From Hyphomicrobiales bacterium (GTDB taxonomy: Bacteria; Pseudomonadota; Alphaproteobacteria; Micropepsales; Micropepsaceae), in assembly GCA_017849395.1 (NCBI GenBank), contig JAFIHO010000302.1:1-9060 (forward strand): a stretch of DNA of 9,060 nt, read 5' to 3'. The notes beneath the pieces were generated by a model that was given only the letters and a program-made list of their open reading frames with translations, searched no databases and was not told the DNA's origin. The position numbers and the translations under genes were made by a program. Of this stretch, positions 1-6,156 are shown piece after piece (the stretch's first letter is position 1; each line of letters opens with the position of its first letter).

Positions 1-1
1 G

Positions 2-502
2 GACCAGGGCCAGGTGGTTGTGGGCAGCAATGTCCGCGTCGGCTATTTAGCCCAGCATTCGATGGACCTGCTGGATGGCGACGACACGATTTTTGAATCG
101 CTGGACAAATCCTTTCCGCAGGCCGGGCAGGCGCCGCTGCGCACCCTGGCCGGATGTTTCGGTTTCTCCGGCGACGATATCGAAAAGCCCTGCCGCGTCT
201 TGTCGGGCGGCGAAAAGGCGCGCCTGGTCATGGCCAAGATGCTGTTCGATCCGCCGAACTTCCTGGTGCTGGACGAACCCACCAACCACCTGGACATGGC
301 GACCAAGGAAATGCTGGTGGCGGCGCTGGCGGAGTTCGAGGGCACCATGCTGTTCGTCAGCCACGACCGCCACTTCCTGGCCGCGCTGTCCAACCGCGTG
401 CTCGAACTGGCGCCCGATGGCATCCACCAATATGCCGGCGGCTATACCGAATATGTAGCGCGCACAGGCCAGGAAGCGCCGGGCCTGCACCCAGGCGGCT
501 AG
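2..502 (+). CDS. ABC-F family ATPase, C-terminal part (5' end outside window)
   Basis: This is the second ATP-binding domain of an ABC-F protein, a soluble twin-ATPase class without membrane segments whose characterised members act on the ribosome. The reading frame is open from the window edge, so the true start and the first ATPase domain lie upstream. No Walker A motif is seen in the visible part. In order it shows an ABC signature (LSGGEKARL), a Walker B with D-loop (FLVLDEPTNHLD) and an H-loop (LFVSHDRHFL). The DEPTNHLD string is the ABC-F hallmark. The protein ends about 30 residues after the H-loop with a short tail (YAGGYTEYVARTG), without the long coiled-coil C-terminus of Uup-type proteins. 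The tail and signature region resemble the YbiT-like subgroup, but that assignment is from memory of the family. The stop is TAG at 500-502. Whether it confers antibiotic resistance or acts as a general translation factor cannot be told here. Confidence 0.93.
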   Translation, partial: DQGQVVVGSNVRVGYLAQHSMDLLDGDDTIFESLDKSFPQAGQAPLRTLAGCFGFSGDDIEKPCRVLSGGEKARLVMAKMLFDPPNFLVLDEPTNHLDMATKEMLVAALAEFEGTMLFVSHDRHFLAALSNRVLELAPDGIHQYAGGYTEYVARTGQEAPGLHPGG

Positions 503-770
503 CGCGTGCAACGGGATGGGGCGTCCGCGGCAGGACACTCTAGCCAATAGAGAATACCCTAAAGTAACTGCGCCGCGGTTGTGCAGCCCAATCCTAGCTT
601 ACCCGCGGCTAGCACATTGCATACAGCGGTTGAAGTTTAGCGACTGCGTCAACTGCGAACGCATGTCTGAGCGCTTTTGGCTTGTACAACGGTCGGGCTT
701 GCTTCGTGGAATGGCTCGCCCCACTTTGATAGGCGCTAATGCGGCTCGGGCGCGTGGCAAAGGGGTACGC
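503..770. other. Intergenic gap, less GC-rich than its surroundings, no convincing gene
   Basis: This 268-base stretch separates the ABC-F gene from the first family-39 glycosyltransferase. By eye it is clearly less GC-rich than the flanking genes. The downstream reading frame stays open back to an ATG at 516, but the extra 85 residues lack any domain-like pattern, so I treat them as non-coding. Two short inverted repeats are visible: CTCTA/TAGAG with a 5-base loop (538-552) and CTAGC/GCTAG with a 9-base loop (594-612). Neither is followed by a T-run, so neither is a clear terminator. No convincing -35/-10 pair stands out, although a promoter for the next gene must lie here or upstream. Confidence 0.6.
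759..765 (+). promoter_or_regulatory. Ribosome binding site that decides the 771 start
   Basis: AAAGGGG lies 5 bases before the ATG at 771. It is the best Shine-Dalgarno match upstream of any in-frame start of this gene. It supports 771 over the earlier in-frame ATGs at 516, 663 and 711. Confidence 0.55.
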
Positions 771-2294
771 ATGTCGGCTGATGTCCAAAAGTTGTTCCGC
801 CCGTCGCTGGTTTTGGGCGGCCTGACATTTCTGGTCCATCTTCTTTTCAATGCCGGATACGGCATAAACCGCGATGAGCTCTATTTCATCGTCAGCGGGC
901 AGCGTCTGGCCTGGGGCTATGTCGACCAACCGCCACTGGTGCCGATGCTGGCGGCCTGGTCGTATGCACTGGCAGGCGACTGGCTGACCGGCTTCCGGCT
1001 CATTCCGGCGCTGGCGCTTTCGGGCACCGTCGTGATGACCACCGAGTTCGTCCGCGTCGCCGGTGGTGGGCGTTATGCCCAATGGCTTGCGGGGCTTTGC
1101 ACGGCCCTGGCGCCGCAATTCCTCGCCATTGGCATGATCTTCACCACCGATACGTTCCAGCCGATCAGCTGGCTTGCCTGCGCCTGGATCCTTGTACGCC
1201 TGGAACAGACGAAGGATGAGCGCTTGTGGCTGGCCTTCGGCGCCGTTGTCGGGCTCAGCTTGCTCAGCAAATACATCATCGCGTTTTACGTGGTCGCGCT
1301 GGCCATCGGCTTGCTGGCGACGTCGCTGCGCGCCTCTTTGCTGAAGCCCTGGGTATATGCCGGCGCGGCGCTGGGATTTGTCATCGTGCTTCCCAACATC
1401 CTTTGGCAGCACGCGCATGGCTGGCCCTTTATCGAACTCGGCAAAGCGGGGGCGACCGGCAAGAACATCGAATTGTCGCCTTGGGGCTTTTTCACGCAGC
1501 AGCTTCTGCTGATGGGGCCGCTGGCAGGACCGGTCTGGCTTGCGGGGCTTTGGGCGGGAGCGCGCAAGCCAGCTTTTGCCGTCTTCCGTGCCGTGCCGAT
1601 CGCCTATGTGCTGCTGTTTGTGTTCTTCGTCATCAATCACGGCAAGGCTTATTACCTGACACCGATCTATCCGGTGCTTCTGGCGATTGGAGCGATTGCC
1701 ATCGAGCAATCGATGGCGAAGGCCTATGCCCGTGGTGCTTTTGTGGCGGCGATCGCCATATCAGGGGCCGTCATTGCGCCGCTGGCGATTCCTGTCATGT
1801 CGGAAGAGGCGTTCATCCGCTATTCCGCAGCCCTAGGCATGACGCCGTCCACGACCGCGACGGAGCATCTGAAGCAGTCAAGCCTGCCGCAGCACTTTGC
1901 CGACATGCATGGCTGGCCCGAGATGGCCGCGAAGATCGCCAAAGTTTATTGGTCATTGCCGCCAAAGGAACGCGCCAAAGCCGTGTTTGCCGGCGGCAAT
2001 TACGGGGAGGCGGCCGCCATCGACATTTATGGCTCGCGGCTGGGGCTGCCGCCCGCCATCAGCGGACACAATAATTACTGGATCTGGGGCCCGCGGGGTC
2101 ATGACGGCAGTGTGATGATCGAGATCGGCGGCACGCGCGAGCAGCACCTGAAGCTGTTCCGCTCGGCAGAGTTCGCCGGCTGGATCGAGAGCCCTTATGC
2201 CATGCCGTATGAAACGCATCAGCCGATCTGGATTGAGCGCGATCTGAAACAGCCGATGAAGGATGTCTGGCAGAAAGCGAAACGCTACAGGTGA
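771..2294 (+). CDS. Family-39-type (PMT_2/ArnT-like) membrane glycosyltransferase
   Basis: The 507-residue protein is a polytopic inner-membrane glycosyltransferase of the GT-C fold, the class that moves a sugar from a polyprenyl-phosphate carrier onto an acceptor on the periplasmic side. After the first membrane helix comes the acidic pair of the family (NRDELYF, Asp35-Glu36), then DQPPL at 52-56, matching the DxxE and Y/K-x-P-P loop pattern of PMT_2 proteins. Multiple hydrophobic helices follow to about residue 342, including the NHGKAYYLTPIYPVLLAIGA segment at 289-308. A soluble, presumably periplasmic, C-terminal domain covers about 343-507. I chose the ATG at 771 because it has a ribosome binding site and the membrane domain starts right after it. 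It stands alone, with a 268-base gap before it and the opposing tRNA gene after it. Base composition looks lower in GC than the ArnT-like gene at 4146. Sugar and acceptor are unknown. Confidence 0.85.
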   Translation: MSADVQKLFRPSLVLGGLTFLVHLLFNAGYGINRDELYFIVSGQRLAWGYVDQPPLVPMLAAWSYALAGDWLTGFRLIPALALSGTVVMTTEFVRVAGGGRYAQWLAGLCTALAPQFLAIGMIFTTDTFQPISWLACAWILVRLEQTKDERLWLAFGAVVGLSLLSKYIIAFYVVALAIGLLATSLRASLLKPWVYAGAALGFVIVLPNILWQHAHGWPFIELGKAGATGKNIELSPWGFFTQQLLLMGPLAGPVWLAGLWAGARKPAFAVFRAVPIAYVLLFVFFVINHGKAYYLTPIYPVLLAIGAIAIEQSMAKAYARGAFVAAIAISGAVIAPLAIPVMSEEAFIRYSAALGMTPSTTATEHLKQSSLPQHFADMHGWPEMAAKIAKVYWSLPPKERAKAVFAGGNYGEAAAIDIYGSRLGLPPAISGHNNYWIWGPRGHDGSVMIEIGGTREQHLKLFRSAEFAGWIESPYAMPYETHQPIWIERDLKQPMKDVWQKAKRYR

Positions 2295-2336
2295 ATCGAA
2301 AGCTGCATCGTCGCTTTTTCGGCACGATCATGAGTT

Positions 2337-2426
2337 TGGCGGACAGAGAGGGATTCGAACCCTCGAACGGCTTTCACCGTTACACACTTTCCAGGCGTGC
2401 GCCTTCAACCACTCGGCCACCTGTCC
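2337..2426 (-). tRNA. tRNA-Ser (anticodon GGA)
   Basis: Read on the minus strand, the gene folds as a complete class II tRNA of 90 bases including an encoded CCA (plus-strand tgg at 2337-2339). The acceptor arm is GGACAGG pairing with TCTGTCC, with a G-T pair at position 7 and discriminator G. The anticodon stem is CACGC/GTGTG with loop CTGGAAA, which places GGA at plus-strand 2390-2392. It therefore reads UCC and, by wobble, UCU serine codons. The long variable arm typical of serine tRNAs follows (an ACGGTGAAAGCCGT-type hairpin). The T arm is GAGGG-TTCGAAT-CCCTC. It lies 73 bases downstream of a membrane-protein gene on the same strand and 42 bases from the convergent glycosyltransferase stop. 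Confidence 0.98.
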
Positions 2427-2499
2427 CCAGGAGGGCGGGACATACACCGGGGGGCGGGCCGACCGCAAGATGCTGGTTTTCCGGGCCTGGAACCGGGCT

Positions 2500-2922
2500 T
2501 TATGCCCCGGTCGGGGGCGCCACGGTCAGGTCGCGCTTGGCCGTCACGACGGAGATGGTATAGCCCGCCACCACATCGAACAGCGCCATGATGGTGATCA
2601 GAAAGAACACCGTCGTCCCGAAGCCGCGCAGGGTGATGAATTCCACCAGCGCCGCCACGAAGGTCAGCATGGACAAGGCGTGGTTGACGATCTCGCGCCG
2701 CGTGGTGGCGGTCGCGCGCACCACCTCCACGAACAACAGCGCCAGGGTCAGCAGCAGGAACATGTCGCCCAGGCTGATGTGCCAGATGTCGCCGGAGAAC
2801 AGCTTGACGGTGAAGCCCTGGTTCAGCAGTTGCTGCATGTCGGTCTGTCCGGCCCAGCCGCCCAGGGCGGCGAGGTTGTACAGAGCGACCGCGATCAGGA
2901 TCAGCGGGAACGCAGCGACCAT
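2500..2922 (-). CDS. Uncharacterised four-helix inner-membrane protein (140 aa)
   Basis: I cannot assign a function. The protein has four predicted membrane helices at about residues 2-20, 50-68, 80-98 and 103-126. A roughly 30-residue polar loop follows helix 1 and a short polar tail ends the protein. Recognisable patches are ISLGDMFLLLTLALLFVEVVRA, interrupted by charged residues (ATTRREIVNH) before helix 3, and FDVVAGYTISVV near the end. I recall similar unnamed proteins in alphaproteobacteria, but cannot name a family. The ATG at 2920-2922 is 44 bases behind the LAB_N stop codon, so it is probably the last gene of the GT2-LAB_N transcript. Its ribosome binding site is poor (GGGGG about 10 bases upstream). 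Gene order suggests a role with the glycosyltransferase/LAB_N pair, but this is context only. Confidence 0.8.
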   Translation of the reverse strand: MVAAFPLILIAVALYNLAALGGWAGQTDMQQLLNQGFTVKLFSGDIWHISLGDMFLLLTLALLFVEVVRATATTRREIVNHALSMLTFVAALVEFITLRGFGTTVFFLITIMALFDVVAGYTISVVTAKRDLTVAPPTGA

Positions 2923-2966
2923 GACGATTTGCCCCCAGAAAGCCGTTTCAAACTAGCACGTATCTT

Positions 2967-3284
2967 TCAGGCCGCGGCGACCTTTCTGCGATCGCGATAG
3001 ATCAGGTACAGGTTGCGACCATAGATCGGCAGCGGGATGGCCTGCTGCAGGACCAGCGGCCAAGCCTGCTGGTGCACGGCATAGATGAAGGAGATCAGGC
3101 CGCCGATCAGGCTGCAATACCAGAAGGCGATGGGGATGACGCTGTGACCCTGTTTCTCGCTGCTGATCCACTGAATCAGAAAGCGGATACCGAACACCGC
3201 CGCGCCGATGAAGCCAAAGCTGTTCCACAGCAGGTCGGAAGGGTTCGCCATCGCCTGCTGATAGAGATGTTCGACGATATGCAT
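2967..3284 (-). CDS. LAB_N (lipid-A-disaccharide synthase N-terminal-like) small membrane protein
   Basis: The 105-residue protein is a stand-alone LAB_N domain. This domain was first defined at the N-terminus of chlamydial LpxB-type proteins and also occurs alone in proteins of unknown function. The pattern is clear: N-S-F-G-F-I-G at 21-27, RFLIQWISSEKQGHSVIP at 34-51, then FWYCSLIGG at 54-62 and an IYGRNLYLIYR end at 87-97. Three membrane helices are likely at about 20-40, 49-69 and 73-97. It contains no LpxB catalytic domain and should not be called a lipid A disaccharide synthase. Its ATG follows the GT2 stop with one base between (TGA-C-ATG), and AAGGGA lies 8 bases upstream (3293-3298), so translation is probably coupled to GT2. 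Context suggests it handles the lipid-linked product of the GT2. A flippase-like role is inference. Confidence 0.88.
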   Translation of the reverse strand: MHIVEHLYQQAMANPSDLLWNSFGFIGAAVFGIRFLIQWISSEKQGHSVIPIAFWYCSLIGGLISFIYAVHQQAWPLVLQQAIPLPIYGRNLYLIYRDRRKVAAA

Positions 3285-3285
3285 G

Positions 3286-4020
3286 TCACAATTCCCTTGT
3301 TCCGGGCCGTCCGCGGAAGCGCCGCGCCAGCCAGGCCGCGCCGAACAGGTCGAAGATGCCCACCTTCAACCGGCCCCAGTTGGTGTATTTGGATTTGCCA
3401 TGCACGCGCCTGCGATCACGCACATCCACCAGCGCGATGCGATAACCTTCGCGGATCGCCAGCGCGATGAAGAAGCGGTGCATGTTGTCGAAGAAGGGCA
3501 TCGCCAGATAAAGGTCGCGCCGCATCGCCTTCCAGCCGCACACCGAATCCCTTGCCCCGTCGCGCAGCAGGCGGCGGCGCAAGCCATTGCCGATCTTCGA
3601 GGCCATGCGCTTGCTCCATGTGTCCTCGCGCTTGATGCGCTGGCCCGCCACCAGACCCAGTTCGGGATCGGCGCCGAAGGGCGCAAGCATTGTAAAGATG
3701 TCGGCGGGGTCATTCTGCAGGTCGCCGTCCATCGTCACGATGATGGGATGGCTGGCGGCGCGGATGCCGGTGCGCAGGGCGGTGCTTTTGCCATAGTTGC
3801 GGTCATGGGCGATGACCCGCAGATCGGGCAGCACCGTGCGCTGGGCGGTCAGCGCCGCCACGGTATCGTCGCGGGAACCGTCATCGACGAAGATCACCTC
3901 CCGGCGCGCCGGATCGACCCCGGACAGGGCGGCGGCGATCTCCTGCACCAGCGGGGCCGCGTTTTCGGCCTCGTCCATCACGGCGATGACGAGGGAGAAG
4001 GCCACCGGATTGTCGGGCAT
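3286..4020 (-). CDS. GT2 glycosyltransferase, dolichyl/polyprenyl-phosphate sugar transferase type
   Basis: The 244-residue enzyme is a GT-A-fold family 2 glycosyltransferase related to dolichyl-phosphate mannose synthase. It would transfer a sugar from a nucleotide donor to a polyprenyl phosphate at the cytoplasmic face. It shows the nucleotide-binding strand EVIFVDDGSRDDT (41-53), the NYGKSTALRTGI segment (75-86), the metal-binding DxD in MDGDLQNDP (97-105), the CGWKAMRRDLY acceptor-loop region (161-171) and the HGKSKY motif (207-212), all typical of the DPM1/GtrB/ArnC group. It ends at about 244 residues and lacks the two C-terminal membrane helices of GtrB and ArnC, so it resembles the soluble DPM1 form and probably needs a membrane partner. 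The start has a good ribosome binding site. It is the first gene of a minus-strand cluster with LAB_N and a 4-TM protein, and is divergent from the ArnT-like gene. The sugar is not predictable. Confidence 0.93.
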   Translation of the reverse strand: MPDNPVAFSLVIAVMDEAENAAPLVQEIAAALSGVDPARREVIFVDDGSRDDTVAALTAQRTVLPDLRVIAHDRNYGKSTALRTGIRAASHPIIVTMDGDLQNDPADIFTMLAPFGADPELGLVAGQRIKREDTWSKRMASKIGNGLRRRLLRDGARDSVCGWKAMRRDLYLAMPFFDNMHRFFIALAIREGYRIALVDVRDRRRVHGKSKYTNWGRLKVGIFDLFGAAWLARRFRGRPGTREL

Positions 4021-4025
4021 GATTA

Positions 4026-4031
4026 CTCCCT
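4026..4031 (-). promoter_or_regulatory. Ribosome binding site of the GT2 gene
   Basis: On the minus strand this reads AGGGAG, 5 bases before the ATG at 4020. It is one of the best Shine-Dalgarno matches in the window and supports this start. Confidence 0.6.
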
Positions 4032-4062
4032 GAAGGGCGGCTTTCCCGCCCCGGTCCGGAGG

Positions 4063-4068
4063 CTTATA
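4063..4068 (-). promoter_or_regulatory. Possible -10 box for the GT2 cluster
   Basis: The minus strand reads TATAAG 42 bases before the GT2 start, inside the 125-base divergent gap. At the expected spacing there is only TTTTTC, a poor -35, so this is a tentative call. The gap also holds a small hairpin, GCGGA-AAA-TCCGC (4106-4118), on the ArnT-like side. No clear promoter for the plus-strand gene is visible. Confidence 0.25.
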
Positions 4069-4145
4069 CAGACCCCGGTTCGCGGGAAAAAGGCCTGCGG
4101 GCCGGGCGGAAAATCCGCAGGAATCAGCCGGGAATCGTCAGACGC

Positions 4146-5951
4146 ATGACCAGCACAGTGGCCGCCGCGCCCGCGACCCCGACCTTCCCGCGCCTGCTGT
4201 CCTGGCTGGCGCGCCGGCCGCGCCTGTGGCTCGCCATCTTCTGCCTCGCGCTGTGGGTGCCCGGCACTCTGACCCTGCCCGCGCTGGACCGTGACGAGAG
4301 CCGCTATGCCCAGGCCTCGCGCCAGATGCTGGAGTCGGGCAACTATGTGGATATCCGCTTCGGGGCGGAGCCGCGCTACAAGAAGCCCATCGCGATCTAC
4401 TGGCTGCAATCCACCACCACCGCCATCGCGGGCGGCGGCGCGCACGGCATGGTGTGGACCTATCGCATCGCGTCGCTGATCGGCGGGCTGATCGGGGTGT
4501 GGCTGACCTTCTGGTGCGCGGGCGCAATCCTGCCGCGCGAGGGCGCGTTCCTGGCGGCGCTGCTGATGGGTTCGTCGGTCCTGCTGACGGCGGAATCCAC
4601 CATCGCCACCACCGACGCGGTGCAGATCGGCTGTGTGATTGGCGCGATGGGGGTGATGTGGCGGGTATATCGCTCGCGCCGCGACGAGACCGCGCCCACG
4701 CCGTCGACCATGCTGGTGATGGCGGGCTGGGTCGCCTTTTCGGCGGGTATTCTGGTGAAGGGCTTCGTCGTGCCAGGCGTCGCCATCGTGACCACGCTGG
4801 CGCTGCTGGTCTCGGACCGCAAGGCGGGCTGGCTGAAGGCGCTGCTGCCCGCGCGGGGTCTTCTGATCACGATCCTGCTGGTGGCGCCATGGCTGATCGC
4901 CATCACGCTCGCCAGCAAGGGGGCCTTCTTCGCCGAATCGGTCGGCCATGACTTCGGCGCCAAGATCGTCAGCGGGCAGGAGACCCATGGCGCGCCGCCG
5001 GGCTATTACCTGCTGCTGTCCTCCATCGCCTTTTGGCCCGGAATCCTGTTCGTGCTGCCCGCGGTCGGCGCGGCGGTGACACGGCGGGGCGATCCGGCCA
5101 TCCGCTTCCTGCTGGCCTGGACCGGGGCGTCATGGCTGATGTTCGAGGCCGTGCCGACCAAGCTGCCCCACTATGTGCTGCCCGCCTATCCGGCGCTGGC
5201 GATACTCACGGCGGCCTGGCTGTGCGGGGCTCTGACCCCGTCTCCCGCAGTCGTGCCTGCCGCGGAGGCGAAGGGGGACGACAAAAAGGAAAAGCAGCGC
5301 GAGAGCGCTGCCGCGTCTGTCTCGGCTGACAAGTGGGCCTTCGTCCCGCGCCTGCTGCGCTGGGGGGCGGGCTTGCAGTTTTTGCTGGGGGCGGCGGCGA
5401 TGACCGCCGCGCCGGTGCTGCTGCCGCGCCTGTATGGGGCGGGCGATGTGCAATGGCTCTGGGGGCTGGCTGCCGTGGGTGCGGCGATAGCTTTGGCCGC
5501 GCTGATTCTGGGATTGCGCGGCCGGAATTACCGGGCGTTCGGGGTCGCCATCGTCGCGGCGTGCGTCTTCGTACCGACCTTGACGGTGGGTGTGGGACCG
5601 AGGTTGACCGAATTGTGGGTCAGCAAGCGGCTGGCGCCGCTGGTGTTCGAACATGCCCGGCCCGGCGATCCGCCGCCGGTCGCGGCGGGCTTCACCGAGC
5701 CCAGCCTGGTCTTTGCGCTGGGCGCGGACATGCGCCTGGCCGATGGCGATGGCGCGGCGGCGCTGGGCGCGCGGGGCGGCGGCCTCGCCCTGATCGAAGA
5801 CCGCGAGCGCGGCGCGTTCCTTGCCGGGCTTGCCGAACGCGAGGCGGATGCGGAAGCGGTGGCCGATATGAGCGGCTTCAACTATTCGCGCGGGCGCAAG
5901 GTGCATGTCACCGTTTATCGCGTGACCAGGGTGCGCGACGTCCCGCAATAG
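4146..5951 (+). CDS. ArnT-like glycosyltransferase, family 39 / GT83 type
   Basis: The 601-residue integral membrane enzyme belongs to the ArnT group, which transfers a sugar from undecaprenyl phosphate to lipid A or another envelope acceptor in the periplasm. The match is strong at the N-terminus: LDRDESRYAQASRQMLESG at 47-65 (the acidic residues of the first periplasmic loop) and PRYKKPIAIYWLQ at 76-88. The TKLPHYVLPAYPALAIL segment at 338-353 is also typical. About a dozen hydrophobic helices reach to around 482, followed by a soluble C-terminal domain. A lysine/glutamate-rich linker at about 371-396 looks like a lineage-specific insertion, since ArnT proteins are usually about 550 residues. 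The start at 4146 has only a weak ribosome binding site, but the hydrophobic N-terminus fits. It is divergent from the GT2/LAB_N cluster, which may provide its lipid-linked donor. It should not be assumed to transfer aminoarabinose, because no aminoarabinose synthesis genes are present. Confidence 0.92.
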   Translation: MTSTVAAAPATPTFPRLLSWLARRPRLWLAIFCLALWVPGTLTLPALDRDESRYAQASRQMLESGNYVDIRFGAEPRYKKPIAIYWLQSTTTAIAGGGAHGMVWTYRIASLIGGLIGVWLTFWCAGAILPREGAFLAALLMGSSVLLTAESTIATTDAVQIGCVIGAMGVMWRVYRSRRDETAPTPSTMLVMAGWVAFSAGILVKGFVVPGVAIVTTLALLVSDRKAGWLKALLPARGLLITILLVAPWLIAITLASKGAFFAESVGHDFGAKIVSGQETHGAPPGYYLLLSSIAFWPGILFVLPAVGAAVTRRGDPAIRFLLAWTGASWLMFEAVPTKLPHYVLPAYPALAILTAAWLCGALTPSPAVVPAAEAKGDDKKEKQRESAAASVSADKWAFVPRLLRWGAGLQFLLGAAAMTAAPVLLPRLYGAGDVQWLWGLAAVGAAIALAALILGLRGRNYRAFGVAIVAACVFVPTLTVGVGPRLTELWVSKRLAPLVFEHARPGDPPPVAAGFTEPSLVFALGADMRLADGDGAAALGARGGGLALIEDRERGAFLAGLAEREADAEAVADMSGFNYSRGRKVHVTVYRVTRVRDVPQ

Positions 5952-5974
5952 ACAGGACCGTACGGGGTCGTCTC

Positions 5975-6003
5975 TTGACAATATTTTGAGTCTTGGAAAT
6001 ATC
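5975..6003 (+). promoter_or_regulatory. Putative sigma-70-type promoter of the aminomutase operon
   Basis: A perfect -35 hexamer TTGACA (5975-5980) is followed after 17 bases by AATATC (5998-6003), a mediocre -10. It lies in the only AT-rich patch between the ArnT-like stop at 5951 and the aminomutase start at 6082. If used, transcription would begin near 6010 and leave a leader of about 70 bases. Confidence 0.45.
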
Positions 6004-6156
6004 GCGAAAGTCGTCATGCGCGTTCATGGGAGCCGCGGGGGCTTTCGCTAGGCGCAGAACGTCGGAGCGTCGCGAGACACAATGGGTTTACCCATCGCGC
6101 GGGGGGCTTCCAACCCCCTCAGGTCTGGCAACCAGACGCGCCGCAAAGCTCCCCCC
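6004..6156 (+). promoter_or_regulatory. Structured leader overlapping the aminomutase start (candidate cis-regulatory RNA)
   Basis: Several pairings follow one another here. GCGAAAG (6004-6010) is exactly complementary to CTTTCGC (6042-6048). ATGGGTTTACCCAT (6082-6095) is a perfect inverted repeat that contains the start codon. GGGGG-CTTCCAA-CCCCC (6102-6118) and GTCTGG-CAA-CCAGAC (6123-6137) are two hairpins that can be enclosed by GCGC/GCGC (6097-6100 with 6138-6141), giving a compact three-way junction. Six C residues at 6151-6156 could compete for the G-run at 6101-6106, allowing an alternative fold. I do not recognise a known riboswitch class. Most of the structure after 6082 is also coding, so part of it may be chance in GC-rich DNA. 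A promoter just upstream and the lack of a good ribosome binding site make translational control plausible. Confidence 0.35.

Noticed and set aside
47..547. Long open frames on the opposite strands of genes throughout the window (for example 47-547, 609-1709, 6088-7416 on the minus strand)
   Set aside because: These are arginine-, glutamine- and histidine-rich translations without motifs, typical shadows of GC-rich genes in other frames.
516..770. N-terminal extension of the first family-39 glycosyltransferase from an ATG at 516
   Set aside because: The 85 extra residues show no domain pattern or signal-like feature, the region is a less GC-rich gap, and the ATG at 771 has a good ribosome binding site directly before the first membrane helix.
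2297..2328. Terminator between the convergent glycosyltransferase and tRNA-Ser
   Set aside because: A T5 run exists (2315-2319), but the possible stems (AAAGC/GCTTT and ATCGT/ACGAT) are only five bases with large loops, and the T-run lies inside rather than after them.
2492..2510. Hairpin CCGGG/CCCGG over the stop of the 4-TM gene as a terminator
   Set aside because: The stem is only five bases and no T-run follows on the minus strand. Transcription may well continue into the tRNA.
2967..3284. Annotating the 105-residue protein as LpxB (lipid-A-disaccharide synthase)
   Set aside because: Only the LAB_N membrane domain is present. The catalytic glycosyltransferase domain of LpxB is absent.
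5951..5976. Hairpin GAC-AG-GACC/GGTC-GTC after the ArnT-like stop as a terminator
   Set aside because: The stem is short with a two-base bulge and there is no T-run, only TCTCTT leading into the TTGACA box.
6101..6141. tRNA-like element (7-base loop CTTCCAA on a 5-bp stem resembles a Gly-UCC anticodon arm)
   Set aside because: There is no acceptor stem, D arm or TTCGAAT-type T loop at the right distances, and the second hairpin has a 3-base loop.
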